DNA of 64,000 bases. Source: Phycisphaeraceae bacterium (GTDB lineage: Bacteria > Planctomycetota > Phycisphaerae > Phycisphaerales > UBA1924). Below are positions 18,518 through 26,725 of this stretch, in pieces. Under the pieces are notes generated by a model. That model had not been told where the DNA came from and made no database searches. It saw only the letters and a program-made list of their open reading frames with translations. The number at the start of each line of letters is the position of its first letter. Position 1 is the stretch's first letter. The stretch spans positions 3,327,649-3,391,648 of the forward strand of contig CP075368.1 in assembly GCA_019454185.1 (NCBI GenBank). Direction: 5' to 3'. The position numbers and the translations under genes are program-made.

Positions 18518-18659
18518 GCGGTCAGCATCCCCGTCCGAACGCGTCAAGGAAGTCGAGGAAATCGAGGATGTCGATGATGGTGTCGCCGTTGAGGTCCGGG
18601 TTGCCGAGTGTGCCGCAGGGTGCGGGGAGTTGGTCGCACTGGCCGAAGTCGTTGAAGAA
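18518..18659 (-). repeat. Near-identical dockerin-coding copy 2
   Basis: Partner of 15436-15577 at about 96 percent identity by eye. It belongs to the end of the beta-lactamase-family gene. Confidence 0.9.
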
Positions 18660-19925
18660 GTCGAGGAAGTCGAGGATGTCATCGCCACCGTCATTGTTGT
18701 AATCAGCGGGGCAGCAGGCGGGGGGAGTGGTTGGCCATGAGATCGAGCCCGAGTCGAAGAGCGCGTCGATGGCGGTGCGGGCTTGTCCGGCCCAGTCGCC
18801 GCTGGGGGCGCGCTTGTTGAAGATTACGGCGTAGGTGATGCCATCGCCGCGCTGGCGGATGAGACTGTTGGTGCCGGCGAGGGAGCCGGTGTGGTTCCAT
18901 CGCCAGGTGCCGCTGTCGTTGGCGGGGCGGGGTCTGCCGATGTTGGGACCGTTGACGTAGTAGTGTGCCGCGAACTTCGCGAGTGCGGCGGCGGTGGCGA
19001 TGTGTGCGCCCTGTCCTGCGCGGGCCTCGTGGTCCCAGGTGCCGTAGGGTGCGCGGACGAGTGGGCCACCGGGGTTGTAGACGTTGGGGCCGAGTGCTGT
19101 CGCGTCGTAGAAGGGCTCGCGCGGATCCTGATCGGCCTTGAAGGTGCGCCCGATCTGGTGGTCGTTGATCGCAACGCCCGAGGCGGCCATGATCGGATCG
19201 AGCACTTCCTGGAGCGGCTTGCCTCGATATTGCTCGACGATGAGACCGAGGGCGAGCATGCCGATGTTTGAGTATGACTCGGTGGTGCCGGGCGTGTGCT
19301 GGAGCGGCTTGCCGAGGATATAGCGGACGGTGTTCTCGCGTCCCGGCGGGCTTGAGATTCCCATCGCGGAGGCGATCGCGATCTCCATATATGTGAGATC
19401 GCCGGCGATGTCGCGGTTCCAGCCCCCTTTGTGCTCGATGAGGTGGCGGACGGTGACATCGGCAAGGCGAGGATCGCCGAGCGAGGGGAAGGGCGCGAGG
19501 TCGAGAAGGCCGCCTCCGGGCTGGCCGAGGTTGAAGGCTTTGGTGTCGAGCGTGAACGCGCCCTCGGCGATGAGTTCGCGCACCGCGGCGGCGGTGATCG
19601 GCTTGGAGACGCTGGCGATGCGCATGAGCGCGTTGGCGGCAATGGGCTGGGATCGGGCCTCGTCGGCCCAGCCGAAGCCGCGCTCGTAGATCAGGGTGCC
19701 GTTGCGGGTGACGGCGATGGTGGCAGCGCCGATGTTGCGGGTGCAGACAAACTCGAGCATCAGCGCGTCGAGCGACGAGAGCGCGGGGACCGCGCACCCT
19801 CGCACGGGGCGACAGGGATCGGACTCCGGCTGCGCGACGGCGGGCGCGACAGCGACGATCGCGAGAAGGAGCGCGATCATGGTGCGTGGTGCGGCGAGCG
19901 ATCTGCGTTGCGTGTGTGCGGCCAT
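18522..19925 (-). CDS. Secreted serine hydrolase (beta-lactamase/class C family) with GC-dockerin
   Basis: A 467-residue protein of the serine beta-lactamase-like hydrolase family (PF00144 type). The catalytic Ser-x-x-Lys is 'SVSK' at 105-108, the Tyr-x-Asn is 'YSN' at 218-220, and a His-Thr-Gly at 345-347 stands for the Lys-Thr-Gly box. This set suits an esterase or D-peptidase rather than a resistance enzyme. The signal peptide has cleavage near 'AVAQ' (about residue 32). Residues 405-467 are the dockerin module ending Gly-Arg-Gly-Cys. No ribosome site stands before the ATG at 19925; an in-frame ATG at 19880 would still leave a signal peptide. Its substrate is unknown, perhaps peptidoglycan peptides or esters at the surface. 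Confidence 0.88.
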   Translation of the reverse strand: MAAHTQRRSLAAPRTMIALLLAIVAVAPAVAQPESDPCRPVRGCAVPALSSLDALMLEFVCTRNIGAATIAVTRNGTLIYERGFGWADEARSQPIAANALMRIASVSKPITAAAVRELIAEGAFTLDTKAFNLGQPGGGLLDLAPFPSLGDPRLADVTVRHLIEHKGGWNRDIAGDLTYMEIAIASAMGISSPPGRENTVRYILGKPLQHTPGTTESYSNIGMLALGLIVEQYRGKPLQEVLDPIMAASGVAINDHQIGRTFKADQDPREPFYDATALGPNVYNPGGPLVRAPYGTWDHEARAGQGAHIATAAALAKFAAHYYVNGPNIGRPRPANDSGTWRWNHTGSLAGTNSLIRQRGDGITYAVIFNKRAPSGDWAGQARTAIDALFDSGSISWPTTPPACCPADYNNDGGDDILDFLDFFNDFGQCDQLPAPCGTLGNPDLNGDTIIDILDFLDFLDAFGRGC

Positions 19926-19963
19926 CCGTGGGAGTTTACAGGAGATCGGCTTTGCATCGCATG

Positions 19964-19999
19964 AAAAAGAAGAACCCGTGGACTGCGGTCCATGGGTTC
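19964..19999 (-). terminator. Terminator hairpin B, copy 1
   Basis: A 14-bp stem around GGACTG/CGGTCC (two G-T-type imperfections) is followed on the minus strand by TTCTTTTTC. It closes transcription of the NxxGxxAF-repeat gene (stop at 20151). Its sequence is nearly the same as the hairpin at 24662-24687. Confidence 0.75.
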
Positions 20000-20043
20000 T
20001 CGGGTGGGAATCAGGATGGAGATGGAAGGAAGGAGGGGGCGTT

Positions 20044-20079
20044 CACCAGTTCCGTCGCGAGCCGCGACGGGAACTGGTG
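20044..20079 (-). repeat. Hairpin A, copy 1
   Basis: CACCAGTTCC-GTCGCG pairs with CGCGAC-GGGAACTGGTG, one bulged base, in the 3' untranslated part of the 20151-21452 gene. A related hairpin is at 24576-24612, again near a copy of hairpin B. Confidence 0.75.
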
Positions 20080-20150
20080 GCACCCAAAACGTCACGCGTT
20101 GATGACGCGCCGGCTTTGCTGCGAGCGAGGGCGCGACCTGCCGGATCGGA

Positions 20151-21452
20151 TCAACAGCCGGTGCCGAAGGCGTCGAGGAAGTCGAGGAAGTCCAAGACAT
20201 CGATGACGGTGTCGCCGTTGAGGTCGGGGTTGCCGAGTGTGCCGCAGGGGGCGGGCTGCTGGTCGCACTGGCCGAAGTCGTCGAAGAAGTCGAGAAAGTC
20301 GAGGATGTCAACGGTGGTGTCGCCGTTGTAGTCGGCGGGGCAGACATAGACGGGTGTGGCGACGAGGATGTATTCGGTGACCCAGCCGGGGCTCCAGCAA
20401 AGGAACGCGACTTGCCCGTGATTGTTGATCGAACGAGGTCCGACAGTGCGATCCTGTGTGATACGCCACACATGCACGGACGTGTCGCCCGCCGTGACGA
20501 TATCGCCTTCGGCGACGATGAGTTGGCGGCTGCCATCGGCGCGATAGACCCACAAGCCGTAGGGCTCCGTCTCCGATGGTTGTGATGGGTAAACGACATC
20601 TCCCAAGTCATTGATTCCCAAGTGAGAGTCTGAGCCACCCGGATACTGCTGGAGTGTCGCGTGGCGGGTTATGATGACGCCATTGTCGTATGTGTAAAGC
20701 GTGGACAGCGCCGAGCTTGAAGAAATGGGCTTTGCGACGAAGGCAACCAGCCCAGTTCCACTTGCAGCAACTTGATTCGTGTGGTCGAGAGTGTCTCGAT
20801 CGACGATGACGCTGTCGTTCTGCCAGACGACGAGTCCATCCGTGGTGTTGCCGTTCCCTGTCCAGACGACGTCGCCTGAATCGGTCATGCTCGGGATGCC
20901 GTTGATCGCGATGATGTCGCTTCCGGGGCCGCCGATGGTGGACTCGACGCCGAAGGCGGAGAGACGCCGGATGATGCTGTAGTTGTCGTACGCGATGGCC
21001 CCGTCGTCATTGCAGACGACTCGAAAGTTCTGCGTGATCGCGCCGGCGACCGGTTCGGAGAGGTCGATGCTGCCATCTGTCCAGCGCTTGAGGAGGTCGC
21101 CGACGGGCGTCGCCTCGATCCACGCCGCGACGCGGCCATCGCGGCTTATCTGATTCTGCCACGAGGGCTGGCGCCCTTCCGTGCTCAGACGCCACGTGAG
21201 ACCGTGATCCTCGAGGAGCACCGCTCCGGATGCGTCCTGATACTGCGCGGAGAAGAGGACGCGACCGTTGTTGCCGATCGAGGGCTTCGACAGTGAGACG
21301 CTCAGGAACTCACCCGAGGGCGAGCCGGTGGCGACGATGCGGAACTCGTACCGGATCGGTCGGGCTTCGGCGAACCCGGCGAACGATGCGGCCATTCCCA
21401 GACCGAGTCCGGCGGCGACGCCGCGCAACGATTGAGCGAGACACAGTGCCAT
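20151..21452 (-). CDS. Secreted NxxGxxAF-repeat protein with GC-dockerin
   Basis: A 433-residue exported protein with a signal peptide ('LGLGMAASFAGFAEA'). The body shows spaced units with 'IGNNGRVLFSAQ', 'INDLGDVVYPS' and 'INNHGQVAFLC', the pattern of the tandem NxxGxxAF repeat group of extracellular proteins, which often pair with C-terminal anchors. Residues 371-433 are the dockerin module ('DYNGDTTVDILDFLDFF' and 'DLNGDTVIDVLDFLDFL'), ending Gly-Thr-Gly-Cys. GGGAGG precedes the ATG at 21452. No enzymatic motif is seen. The 3' side carries the two-hairpin module described at 19964-20079. Confidence 0.82.
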   Translation of the reverse strand: MALCLAQSLRGVAAGLGLGMAASFAGFAEARPIRYEFRIVATGSPSGEFLSVSLSKPSIGNNGRVLFSAQYQDASGAVLLEDHGLTWRLSTEGRQPSWQNQISRDGRVAAWIEATPVGDLLKRWTDGSIDLSEPVAGAITQNFRVVCNDDGAIAYDNYSIIRRLSAFGVESTIGGPGSDIIAINGIPSMTDSGDVVWTGNGNTTDGLVVWQNDSVIVDRDTLDHTNQVAASGTGLVAFVAKPISSSSALSTLYTYDNGVIITRHATLQQYPGGSDSHLGINDLGDVVYPSQPSETEPYGLWVYRADGSRQLIVAEGDIVTAGDTSVHVWRITQDRTVGPRSINNHGQVAFLCWSPGWVTEYILVATPVYVCPADYNGDTTVDILDFLDFFDDFGQCDQQPAPCGTLGNPDLNGDTVIDVLDFLDFLDAFGTGC

Positions 21453-21551
21453 GGAGCACCTCCCGGCGGGAGACTACCGAGAGGCCGGGTCGGATTCAAG
21501 AGAAGTTTGCGCGAAAGCTCAGGGTTTGCGGGACGCAGCGCGCAAGGCGTA

Positions 21552-22940
21552 TCAGCAACCATTGCCGAAGGCGTCGAGGAAGTCGAGGAAATCGATGATG
21601 TCGATGATGGTGTCGCCGTTGAGGTCGGGGTTGCCGAGCGTGCCGCAGGGGGCGGGGAGTTGGTCGCAGGTTCCGAAGTCCTGGAAGAAGTCGAGGAAGT
21701 CGAGGATGTCAACGGTGGTGTCGGCGGTGTAGTCGGCGGGGCACGTTGCGGCGAGGGTGGAGACGGCGTAGGCGTACACGTTGGCCTCTGTCCGGACCGA
21801 CGCCTTGAAGGACGTGGTGGCGGGGAGGGGTGTGCTGGCCGGGACGCGCGCGGTGATGGCGAGCGGCGTGGAGTCGCCGGGGGCAATGGGTCCGACCGGG
21901 CCGGGCGCAGCGAGAAGCCAGGGCGACTCTGATCCGGGCGTGAGGGTGCGGGGGAGCGGCCCGGAGAGGGTGGCGATGAAGGGGATGTCGAGGGGCGCGT
22001 TGCCTCGGGTGGAGAGCGGTGCGGGCGGAGCGGAGAGGGCGAGCCGGGAGTCGATGACGAGCGCGAGGCGTGGGTCGGTCTGGGCTTGTGGGTCCCAGAC
22101 GAGCGGGGCGCGGGAGTGATCGTCCTTGAGGTGCAGGTCAAAGACGGCGGCGAGGAGGGCGCGTGTGAGGGCGAGTTGGTCCGCGCGCGACATGGACCCG
22201 CTGTCGCAGCCGAAGGTGCTCGAATCGATGTACCCGCAGTGAAAGCCGCCGATCTGGCTGATCATGCGGCGCGGGCCCGGGGCCGCGTTGTACATGAGCT
22301 GGCCGTGGCTGGCGGTGGGGGTGATGGTGTCCCGCGTTCCCACGATGGCGGTGAAGGGGATGGAGAGGTTTGCGGCGGCGGCGGCGGCTGAGGGGCTCGT
22401 CTCGGCGGGGGCGAGGGGCGCGAGGGCACGGATGCGCGAGTCTGCCGCGGCGGCGAGGATGCTTGCCCCGCCCCCCATCGAGTGCCCCGAAGCGCCCAGG
22501 CGCAGCGGATCGACAGCGCCCTCGAGCCAAGAGCCCGGGGCATGGCTCTGCTCGATGAGGAACGTGAGGCAGTGGCTGAGGTCGCTGGCGAAGCGGGAGT
22601 GGCTGGGGAAGAGCGACCCCTCCGATTCGGAGGCGATCACGATGTAGCCGCGGGTGGCCAGGTGCTGGAGCGTGGATTGGTACGCCGAAACGGGCGTGAG
22701 GAACCCATGGCCGAAGGTGACGGCCGGGAGCGGGGGGAGAGCGGTGTCGCGGGGTGCGTTCAGTCCTGCGGCGAGGGCGGGGTAGTGGACCCGGGCCGAG
22801 AAGGTCGTCAGGTCGGGGCGGGTGACCGTGACGGTGCGCCATCCGGCGGGGTACGGGCCGGGCGTCGACAGATCTTCGGCCCGCGCCGTGGCGGCCGCCG
22901 TGAGCGTCAGAATGGTCAACAGTGCGAGGATGGGCTTCAT
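21552..22940 (-). CDS. Secreted alpha/beta hydrolase (dienelactone/PAF-hydrolase-like) with GC-dockerin
   Basis: A 462-residue exported hydrolase. After a signal peptide ('LTLTAAATARA') comes an alpha/beta-hydrolase domain with oxyanion motif 'GHGF' (77-80), nucleophile elbow 'GHSMGG' (Ser154), probable acid Asp204 in 'GTRDTITP' and His234 in 'GGFHCGY'. This resembles chlorophyllase/PAF-acetylhydrolase-like esterases. A beta-rich middle segment follows, and residues 400-462 form the dockerin module (first half 'ADTTVDILDFLDFFQDFG'), ending Gly-Asn-Gly-Cys. The ATG at 22940 has GGGAGA before it. It likely hydrolyses an ester outside the cell; the substrate is unknown. Confidence 0.88.
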   Translation of the reverse strand: MKPILALLTILTLTAAATARAEDLSTPGPYPAGWRTVTVTRPDLTTFSARVHYPALAAGLNAPRDTALPPLPAVTFGHGFLTPVSAYQSTLQHLATRGYIVIASESEGSLFPSHSRFASDLSHCLTFLIEQSHAPGSWLEGAVDPLRLGASGHSMGGGASILAAAADSRIRALAPLAPAETSPSAAAAAANLSIPFTAIVGTRDTITPTASHGQLMYNAAPGPRRMISQIGGFHCGYIDSSTFGCDSGSMSRADQLALTRALLAAVFDLHLKDDHSRAPLVWDPQAQTDPRLALVIDSRLALSAPPAPLSTRGNAPLDIPFIATLSGPLPRTLTPGSESPWLLAAPGPVGPIAPGDSTPLAITARVPASTPLPATTSFKASVRTEANVYAYAVSTLAATCPADYTADTTVDILDFLDFFQDFGTCDQLPAPCGTLGNPDLNGDTIIDIIDFLDFLDAFGNGC

Positions 22941-23111
22941 GCACTTTCTCCCGGCAGGCAATCGGAGCCGGCGCGGTGATGGATGCGGTCTGTCGTCAGT
23001 ATCCGGGATATCCCGGTTGACGCTTTGTCCACGACCTGTGGCATCGCTGGATCGACGCAGAGCCGCTCGTTCCCGAAGATGAGCGAGGGGGGCGGCCGGG
23101 GGTCGAGCGTG

Positions 23112-24359
23112 TCAGCAGCCGTTGCCGAAGGCGTCCATGAAGTCGAGGAAATCGATGATGTCGATGATGGTGTCACCGTTGAGGTCGGGGTTGCTGATGT
23201 TGCCGCAGGGGGCGGGCTGGCCGTTGCAACTGGCGAAGTCGTCCATGAAGTCGAGGAAGTCGAGGATGTCGACGATGGTGTCGCCGGTGTAGTCGGCGGG
23301 GCTCGCGCTAGCCGTCCAGCGAAACGCCCGCAGTTGGCCCGCGGCGTTTCCTGCATAGCCCACCACCACGCTGCCGTCCGCGGAAACGCCGCCGGCCCAA
23401 GCCGAACTCCCCCCCAGCGTGCCGAGGTCCTTCATGCCGCCCGAGTCCGTCCAGCGAAACGCCCGCAGTTGGCCCGCGGTGTTGCCTGCAGTGCCCACCA
23501 CCACGCTGCCGTCCGCGGAAACGCGGTTGGCCCAAGCCGAACTCCCCCCCAGCGTGCCGAGGTCCTGCATGCCGCCCGAGGCCGTCCAGCGGAACGCCCG
23601 AGCTTGGTTCGCGGCGTTGGTTGCCTCGCCCACCACCACGCTGCCGCCCGCGGAAACGCCGTAGGCATAAGCCTGAGCCCCCCCCAGCGTGCCGAGGTCC
23701 TGCATGCCGGCCGAGGTCGTCCAGCGGAACGCCCGAGCTTGGTTCGCGGCGTTGGCTGCATAGCCCACCACCACGCTACCGTCCGCGGAAACGCCGATGG
23801 CCCAAGCCGAACTCCCCCCCAGCGTGCCGAGGTCCTGCATGCCGCCCGAGGCCGTCCAGCGGAACGCCCGATATTGGTCCCCCGCGGCGTTGGTTGCGTC
23901 GCCCACCACCACGCTGCCGTCCGCGGAAACTTCCCAGGCCCGGGACCACGTCCCCCCCAGCGTGCCGAGGTCCTGCATGCCGCCCGAGGCCGTCCAGCGG
24001 AAGGCCCGCTGTTGCCCCGCAGCGTTGCGTGCCTGACCCACCACCACGCTGCCGTCCGCGGATACGCCCCAGGCATTAGACTGAATCCCCCCCAGCGTGC
24101 CGAGGTCCTGCATGCCGCCCGAGGCCGTCCAGCGGAAGGCCCGGTATTGGCCCGCGGCGTTGGTTGCCTCGCCCACCACCACGCTGCCGTCCGCGGAAAC
24201 GCTGAAGGCCCGAGCCCAGGTCCCCCCCAGCGTGCCGAGGTCCTGCATGCCGCAGGATTGGGCGCGCGCTGTTCCGGCAGTGACACCGACGAGTGCGATC
24301 AAGGTCGCGGCGACGATCCAGCACTGGCGCGACATGGCGGAGAAGGCGCGGAAATTCAT
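23112..24359 (-). CDS. Secreted HAF-repeat protein with GC-dockerin
   Basis: A 415-residue protein with signal peptide ('GVTAGTARAQ') and seven tandem 45-46-residue units. Each has 'MQDLGTLGG', then 'VSADGSVVVG', then 'RAFRWTASGG', the signature of the extracellular HAF repeat family, which probably folds as a beta-propeller. Seven units would suit a seven-bladed ring. Residues 353-415 are the dockerin module; its first Cys is replaced by Ser ('SPADYTGDT') and the loop has 'ASCNGQPAPC'. It ends Gly-Asn-Gly-Cys. GGAG lies before the ATG at 24359; the frame runs further upstream but into the promoter-like area. The role is unknown. Confidence 0.88.
   Translation of the reverse strand: MNFRAFSAMSRQCWIVAATLIALVGVTAGTARAQSCGMQDLGTLGGTWARAFSVSADGSVVVGEATNAAGQYRAFRWTASGGMQDLGTLGGIQSNAWGVSADGSVVVGQARNAAGQQRAFRWTASGGMQDLGTLGGTWSRAWEVSADGSVVVGDATNAAGDQYRAFRWTASGGMQDLGTLGGSSAWAIGVSADGSVVVGYAANAANQARAFRWTTSAGMQDLGTLGGAQAYAYGVSAGGSVVVGEATNAANQARAFRWTASGGMQDLGTLGGSSAWANRVSADGSVVVGTAGNTAGQLRAFRWTDSGGMKDLGTLGGSSAWAGGVSADGSVVVGYAGNAAGQLRAFRWTASASPADYTGDTIVDILDFLDFMDDFASCNGQPAPCGNISNPDLNGDTIIDIIDFLDFMDAFGNGC
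23301..24248 (-). repeat. Seven tandem ~135-bp coding units (HAF repeats)
   Basis: Six units of 135 bp and one of 138 bp encode the seven HAF repeats. The invariant parts (for example the blocks coding 'DLGTLGG' and 'DGSVVVG') are almost identical at DNA level, so the array likely expands and contracts by recombination. Confidence 0.92.
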
Positions 24360-24498
24360 GGGAGACTCCACATTCGACAGCCGCTCGCAGGACCGATGCC
24401 GCCGCCGGGCACGATGCGGTGAACAGATGAACGCATACTCGGCCACGGCGGCCCCTCGCTCGCTCTTAGCAACTGCCCTACGTTGGGGTTGTCGGGCT

Positions 24499-24526
24499 AG
24501 TTTATTGGAGTCATCGTGCGACGCAA
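24499..24526 (-). promoter_or_regulatory. Candidate promoter for the HAF-repeat gene
   Basis: Minus-strand TTGCGT and TAAACT are 16 bases apart, about 140 bases before the ATG at 24359. Motif only. Confidence 0.3.
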
Positions 24527-24575
24527 GGCATTTTGAGTGAAGACTGGTGGCGATCCGGAGCGAGGGGGGAGAGAG

Positions 24576-24612
24576 CATCAGTTCCGCCTCGGGGACTCGG
24601 CGGGAACTGATG
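24576..24612 (-). repeat. Hairpin A, copy 2
   Basis: CATCAGTTCCGCC pairs with GGCGGGAACTGATG. It matches the hairpin at 20044-20079 in its outer stem (CAGTTCC/GGAACTG) and in the 'GGCACCC' that follows on the plus strand. Confidence 0.7.
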
Positions 24613-24650
24613 GCACCCGTCACAGTCACATGGACCCGGTGCAGTCACAT

Positions 24651-24687
24651 GGAAAGGAAAGAACCCATGGACTGCAGTCCATGGGTT
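24651..24687 (-). terminator. Terminator hairpin B, copy 2 (lpd terminator)
   Basis: A perfect 26-bp palindrome (half-site AACCCATGGACTG, 24662-24687) is followed on the minus strand by TTTCCTTTCC. It lies 46 bases after the lpd stop codon and matches 19972-19999 except for a few bases. Confidence 0.8.
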
Positions 24688-24733
24688 ATCGGGTGGATGG
24701 AAGGATGGAGATGGAAGGAGGGGGCGGGGGCGG

Positions 24734-26296
24734 TCAGGCGTTGATGACACGTCCTTCGGCGGCGAGGGCGGCTTCGCGGACGGACTCGTGCATGGTCGGG
24801 TGGGCGTGGACGGTGTAGATGAGTTCTTCGGTGGTGGCTTCGAGGCGACGCGCGAGTGAGAGTTCGGCGATGAGTTCGGTAGCCTGATCGCCCATGATGT
24901 GGGCGCCGAGGATCTCGCCACGGGGGAGGCCTCGGATGATCTTGACGAAGCCGTCGGTGTGTGCCGCGGCGATTGCTTTGCCGAGCGCGGTGAAGGGGAA
25001 GGTGCCGACCTCGTAGTCCTTGCCCTTGACGAGGCCCTTGGCCTTGAGGGCCTGCTCGGTGAAGCCGACGCTGGCGACCTGCGGCTGGCAGTAGGTGCAG
25101 CCGGGGATGACGGAGTAGTCGATGGGGAGCGGCTCGTGGTGCTTCTTGGGGTCGATGCGCCACGCCATGCGCTCGACGCAGGTGACGGCTTCCTCGCCGG
25201 CGACGTGCGCGAGCCACGGGGGGCCGATGACATCGCCGATGGCGTAGATGCCGGGGAGATTGGTCTTGTAGTCAACGGGCTGGTTGATGGTGACGCCGGG
25301 CTGGTAGTCGGTCTTGATGTGGTCTTTGACGGTCTCGAGTCCGAGGGAGGCGTCGAAGAGGCCGTCGTAGCGACCCTTCACGCCGATGGCGAGGAGGACC
25401 TTGTCTGCCTCGATGGTTTCTTTCTTGGACTCGTCGGCCTTGCCGTTGACGAAGGGGGCGATGGTGACCTTCACGCCGTCGCCGGTCTTCTCGATGGCGG
25501 TGGTGACGAAGGAGGTCTTGAGGGTGAAGCCCTTCTTGGCGTAGAGCTGGCCCATCTTCTTCGAGACTTCCTCGTCCTCGACGGGGAGGATGCGGTCCAT
25601 CATCTCGACGATGGTGACCTGTGAGCCGAAGGAGTGGTAGAAGTAACCGAACTCCATGCCGATCGCGCCGGCGCCGACGATGACGAGGCGGCGGGGCTTC
25701 TCTTTATTGAACATCGCTTCGCGCGCGCCCCAGATCTTGTCGTTATCAAACTTCGCGAAAGGCAGGTCGCGGGCGACGGAGCCGGTGGCGATCATCACGT
25801 TGGTGGCGGTGATGGTCTCGCGGGGCTTGGCGGCGGGGGTCGCGGGTGAGTCGGTGCGCTCTTCCTGGACCTGGCAGTCGTAGATCTCGACCTTGCAGGG
25901 GCTGGATGCGCCCTTGAATGCCTGCGTCACCTTGGCGTGGGCGACGTAGTGGTCGATCTTGTTCTTCTTCATCAGGAACTCAACGCCCTTGTTGAGTTTG
26001 TTGGCGACGTCGCGCGAGCGGGTGATGACCTTGGACCAGTCGAACTCGACCTTGCCGGGGAGTTTGAGCGCCCAGAAGTCGCCGTGGGCGAGCTTTTCCA
26101 TGAGCTCGGCGTTGGAGAGGAGGGCCTTGGAGGGGATGCAGCCCCAGTTGAGGCAGACGCCGCCGAGCTTGGCGCGGTCGATGATGGCGACCTTCATGCC
26201 GAGTTGTGCGGCACGGATGGCGCCGACGTAGCCGCCGGGGCCTCCACCGATGACGATGAGGTCGTAGTGCTTGGCTGATGCTGAAGGGGCTGACAC
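24734..26296 (-). CDS. lpdA: Dihydrolipoamide dehydrogenase (E3)
   Basis: A 520-residue FAD disulfide oxidoreductase that reoxidises lipoyl groups of the pyruvate, 2-oxoglutarate or glycine-cleavage complexes with NAD+. It shows the FAD motif 'IVIGGGPGGYVGAIRAAQLG', the redox pair in 'GGVCLNWGCIPSK' (Cys48, Cys53), the NAD-binding 'VIVGAGAIGMEFGYFYHSFG', the second FAD motif 'YAIGDVIG', and the active-site His motif 'HAHPTMHE' near the C-terminus. The start is a GTG at 26296; the frame is open for 52 more codons but without conserved sequence. No E1 or E2 gene is adjacent, so it probably serves complexes encoded elsewhere. Confidence 0.95.
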   Translation of the reverse strand: MSAPSASAKHYDLIVIGGGPGGYVGAIRAAQLGMKVAIIDRAKLGGVCLNWGCIPSKALLSNAELMEKLAHGDFWALKLPGKVEFDWSKVITRSRDVANKLNKGVEFLMKKNKIDHYVAHAKVTQAFKGASSPCKVEIYDCQVQEERTDSPATPAAKPRETITATNVMIATGSVARDLPFAKFDNDKIWGAREAMFNKEKPRRLVIVGAGAIGMEFGYFYHSFGSQVTIVEMMDRILPVEDEEVSKKMGQLYAKKGFTLKTSFVTTAIEKTGDGVKVTIAPFVNGKADESKKETIEADKVLLAIGVKGRYDGLFDASLGLETVKDHIKTDYQPGVTINQPVDYKTNLPGIYAIGDVIGPPWLAHVAGEEAVTCVERMAWRIDPKKHHEPLPIDYSVIPGCTYCQPQVASVGFTEQALKAKGLVKGKDYEVGTFPFTALGKAIAAAHTDGFVKIIRGLPRGEILGAHIMGDQATELIAELSLARRLEATTEELIYTVHAHPTMHESVREAALAAEGRVINA

Positions 26297-26725
26297 GTGG
26301 AGGGCCTTTCTTCGAACGAGCGTGCCCCGACGCCGACACGGGTGGGGATCGCTTTGGGTCTTTGATGCCGCCCGACCGCGGGATGGGGTGCGGGCAGGGG
26401 CGGGAGTATAGGAAAGTGCCCCGGCGACCCCGAGGTGGCGGATCCACGCCAAGGTGGGGCAGGGTATGGATGGTTATTGGACGTTGTTTGGGAGTGTGGA
26501 GAGGGAGGAATGAGTTTGTGATCGAATCGTTGGAGGTAGGTCTCCGATAGTGCTTGTGTTGGGGCATTGAGTTTGGATGATGAGGAACCAGCCCTAGGGG
26601 CTGTCCGAATCGGATAGTGGTCGCCGTAATGGCGGGTGTGGTGTCTTTGTCGCTTTCGGCCCGGGTGACCGAGTGAGTGAGGTCGGTGCCGGGTGTGTGG
26701 ATGGCATTCGAAGTGGAGCATGAAG
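26297..26725. other. 429-base divergent intergenic region
   Basis: It separates lpdA (minus) from the metalloprotease gene (plus) and has no credible gene. A minus-strand TATACT at 26405-26410 could be the lpdA -10, though no good -35 stands at the right distance. Small dyads occur near 26590 (CAGCCC/GGGCTG) and 26607 (TCCGA/TCGGA). Confidence 0.45.

Larger units (their letters stand above)
24360..24733. other. 374-base gap between lpd and HAF gene
   Basis: No gene is seen. On the minus strand, from the lpd stop downward, it holds a pyrimidine-rich run, hairpin B with its T-rich tail, hairpin A, and then the promoter candidate for the HAF gene at 24499-24526. Confidence 0.7.

Noticed and set aside
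18522..19925. A resistance-type beta-lactamase
   Set aside because: The third box is His-Thr-Gly, the protein is long and dockerin-tailed, and the context is of surface proteins; an esterase or peptidase fits better.
23301..24248. Regular repeats that might be a CRISPR array
   Set aside because: Units are about 135 bp, contiguous and coding, without unique spacers.
22983..24422. A 479-codon plus-strand frame with internal repeats
   Set aside because: Its repeats are the antisense of the HAF units, whose minus-strand reading has signal peptide, HAF motifs and dockerin.
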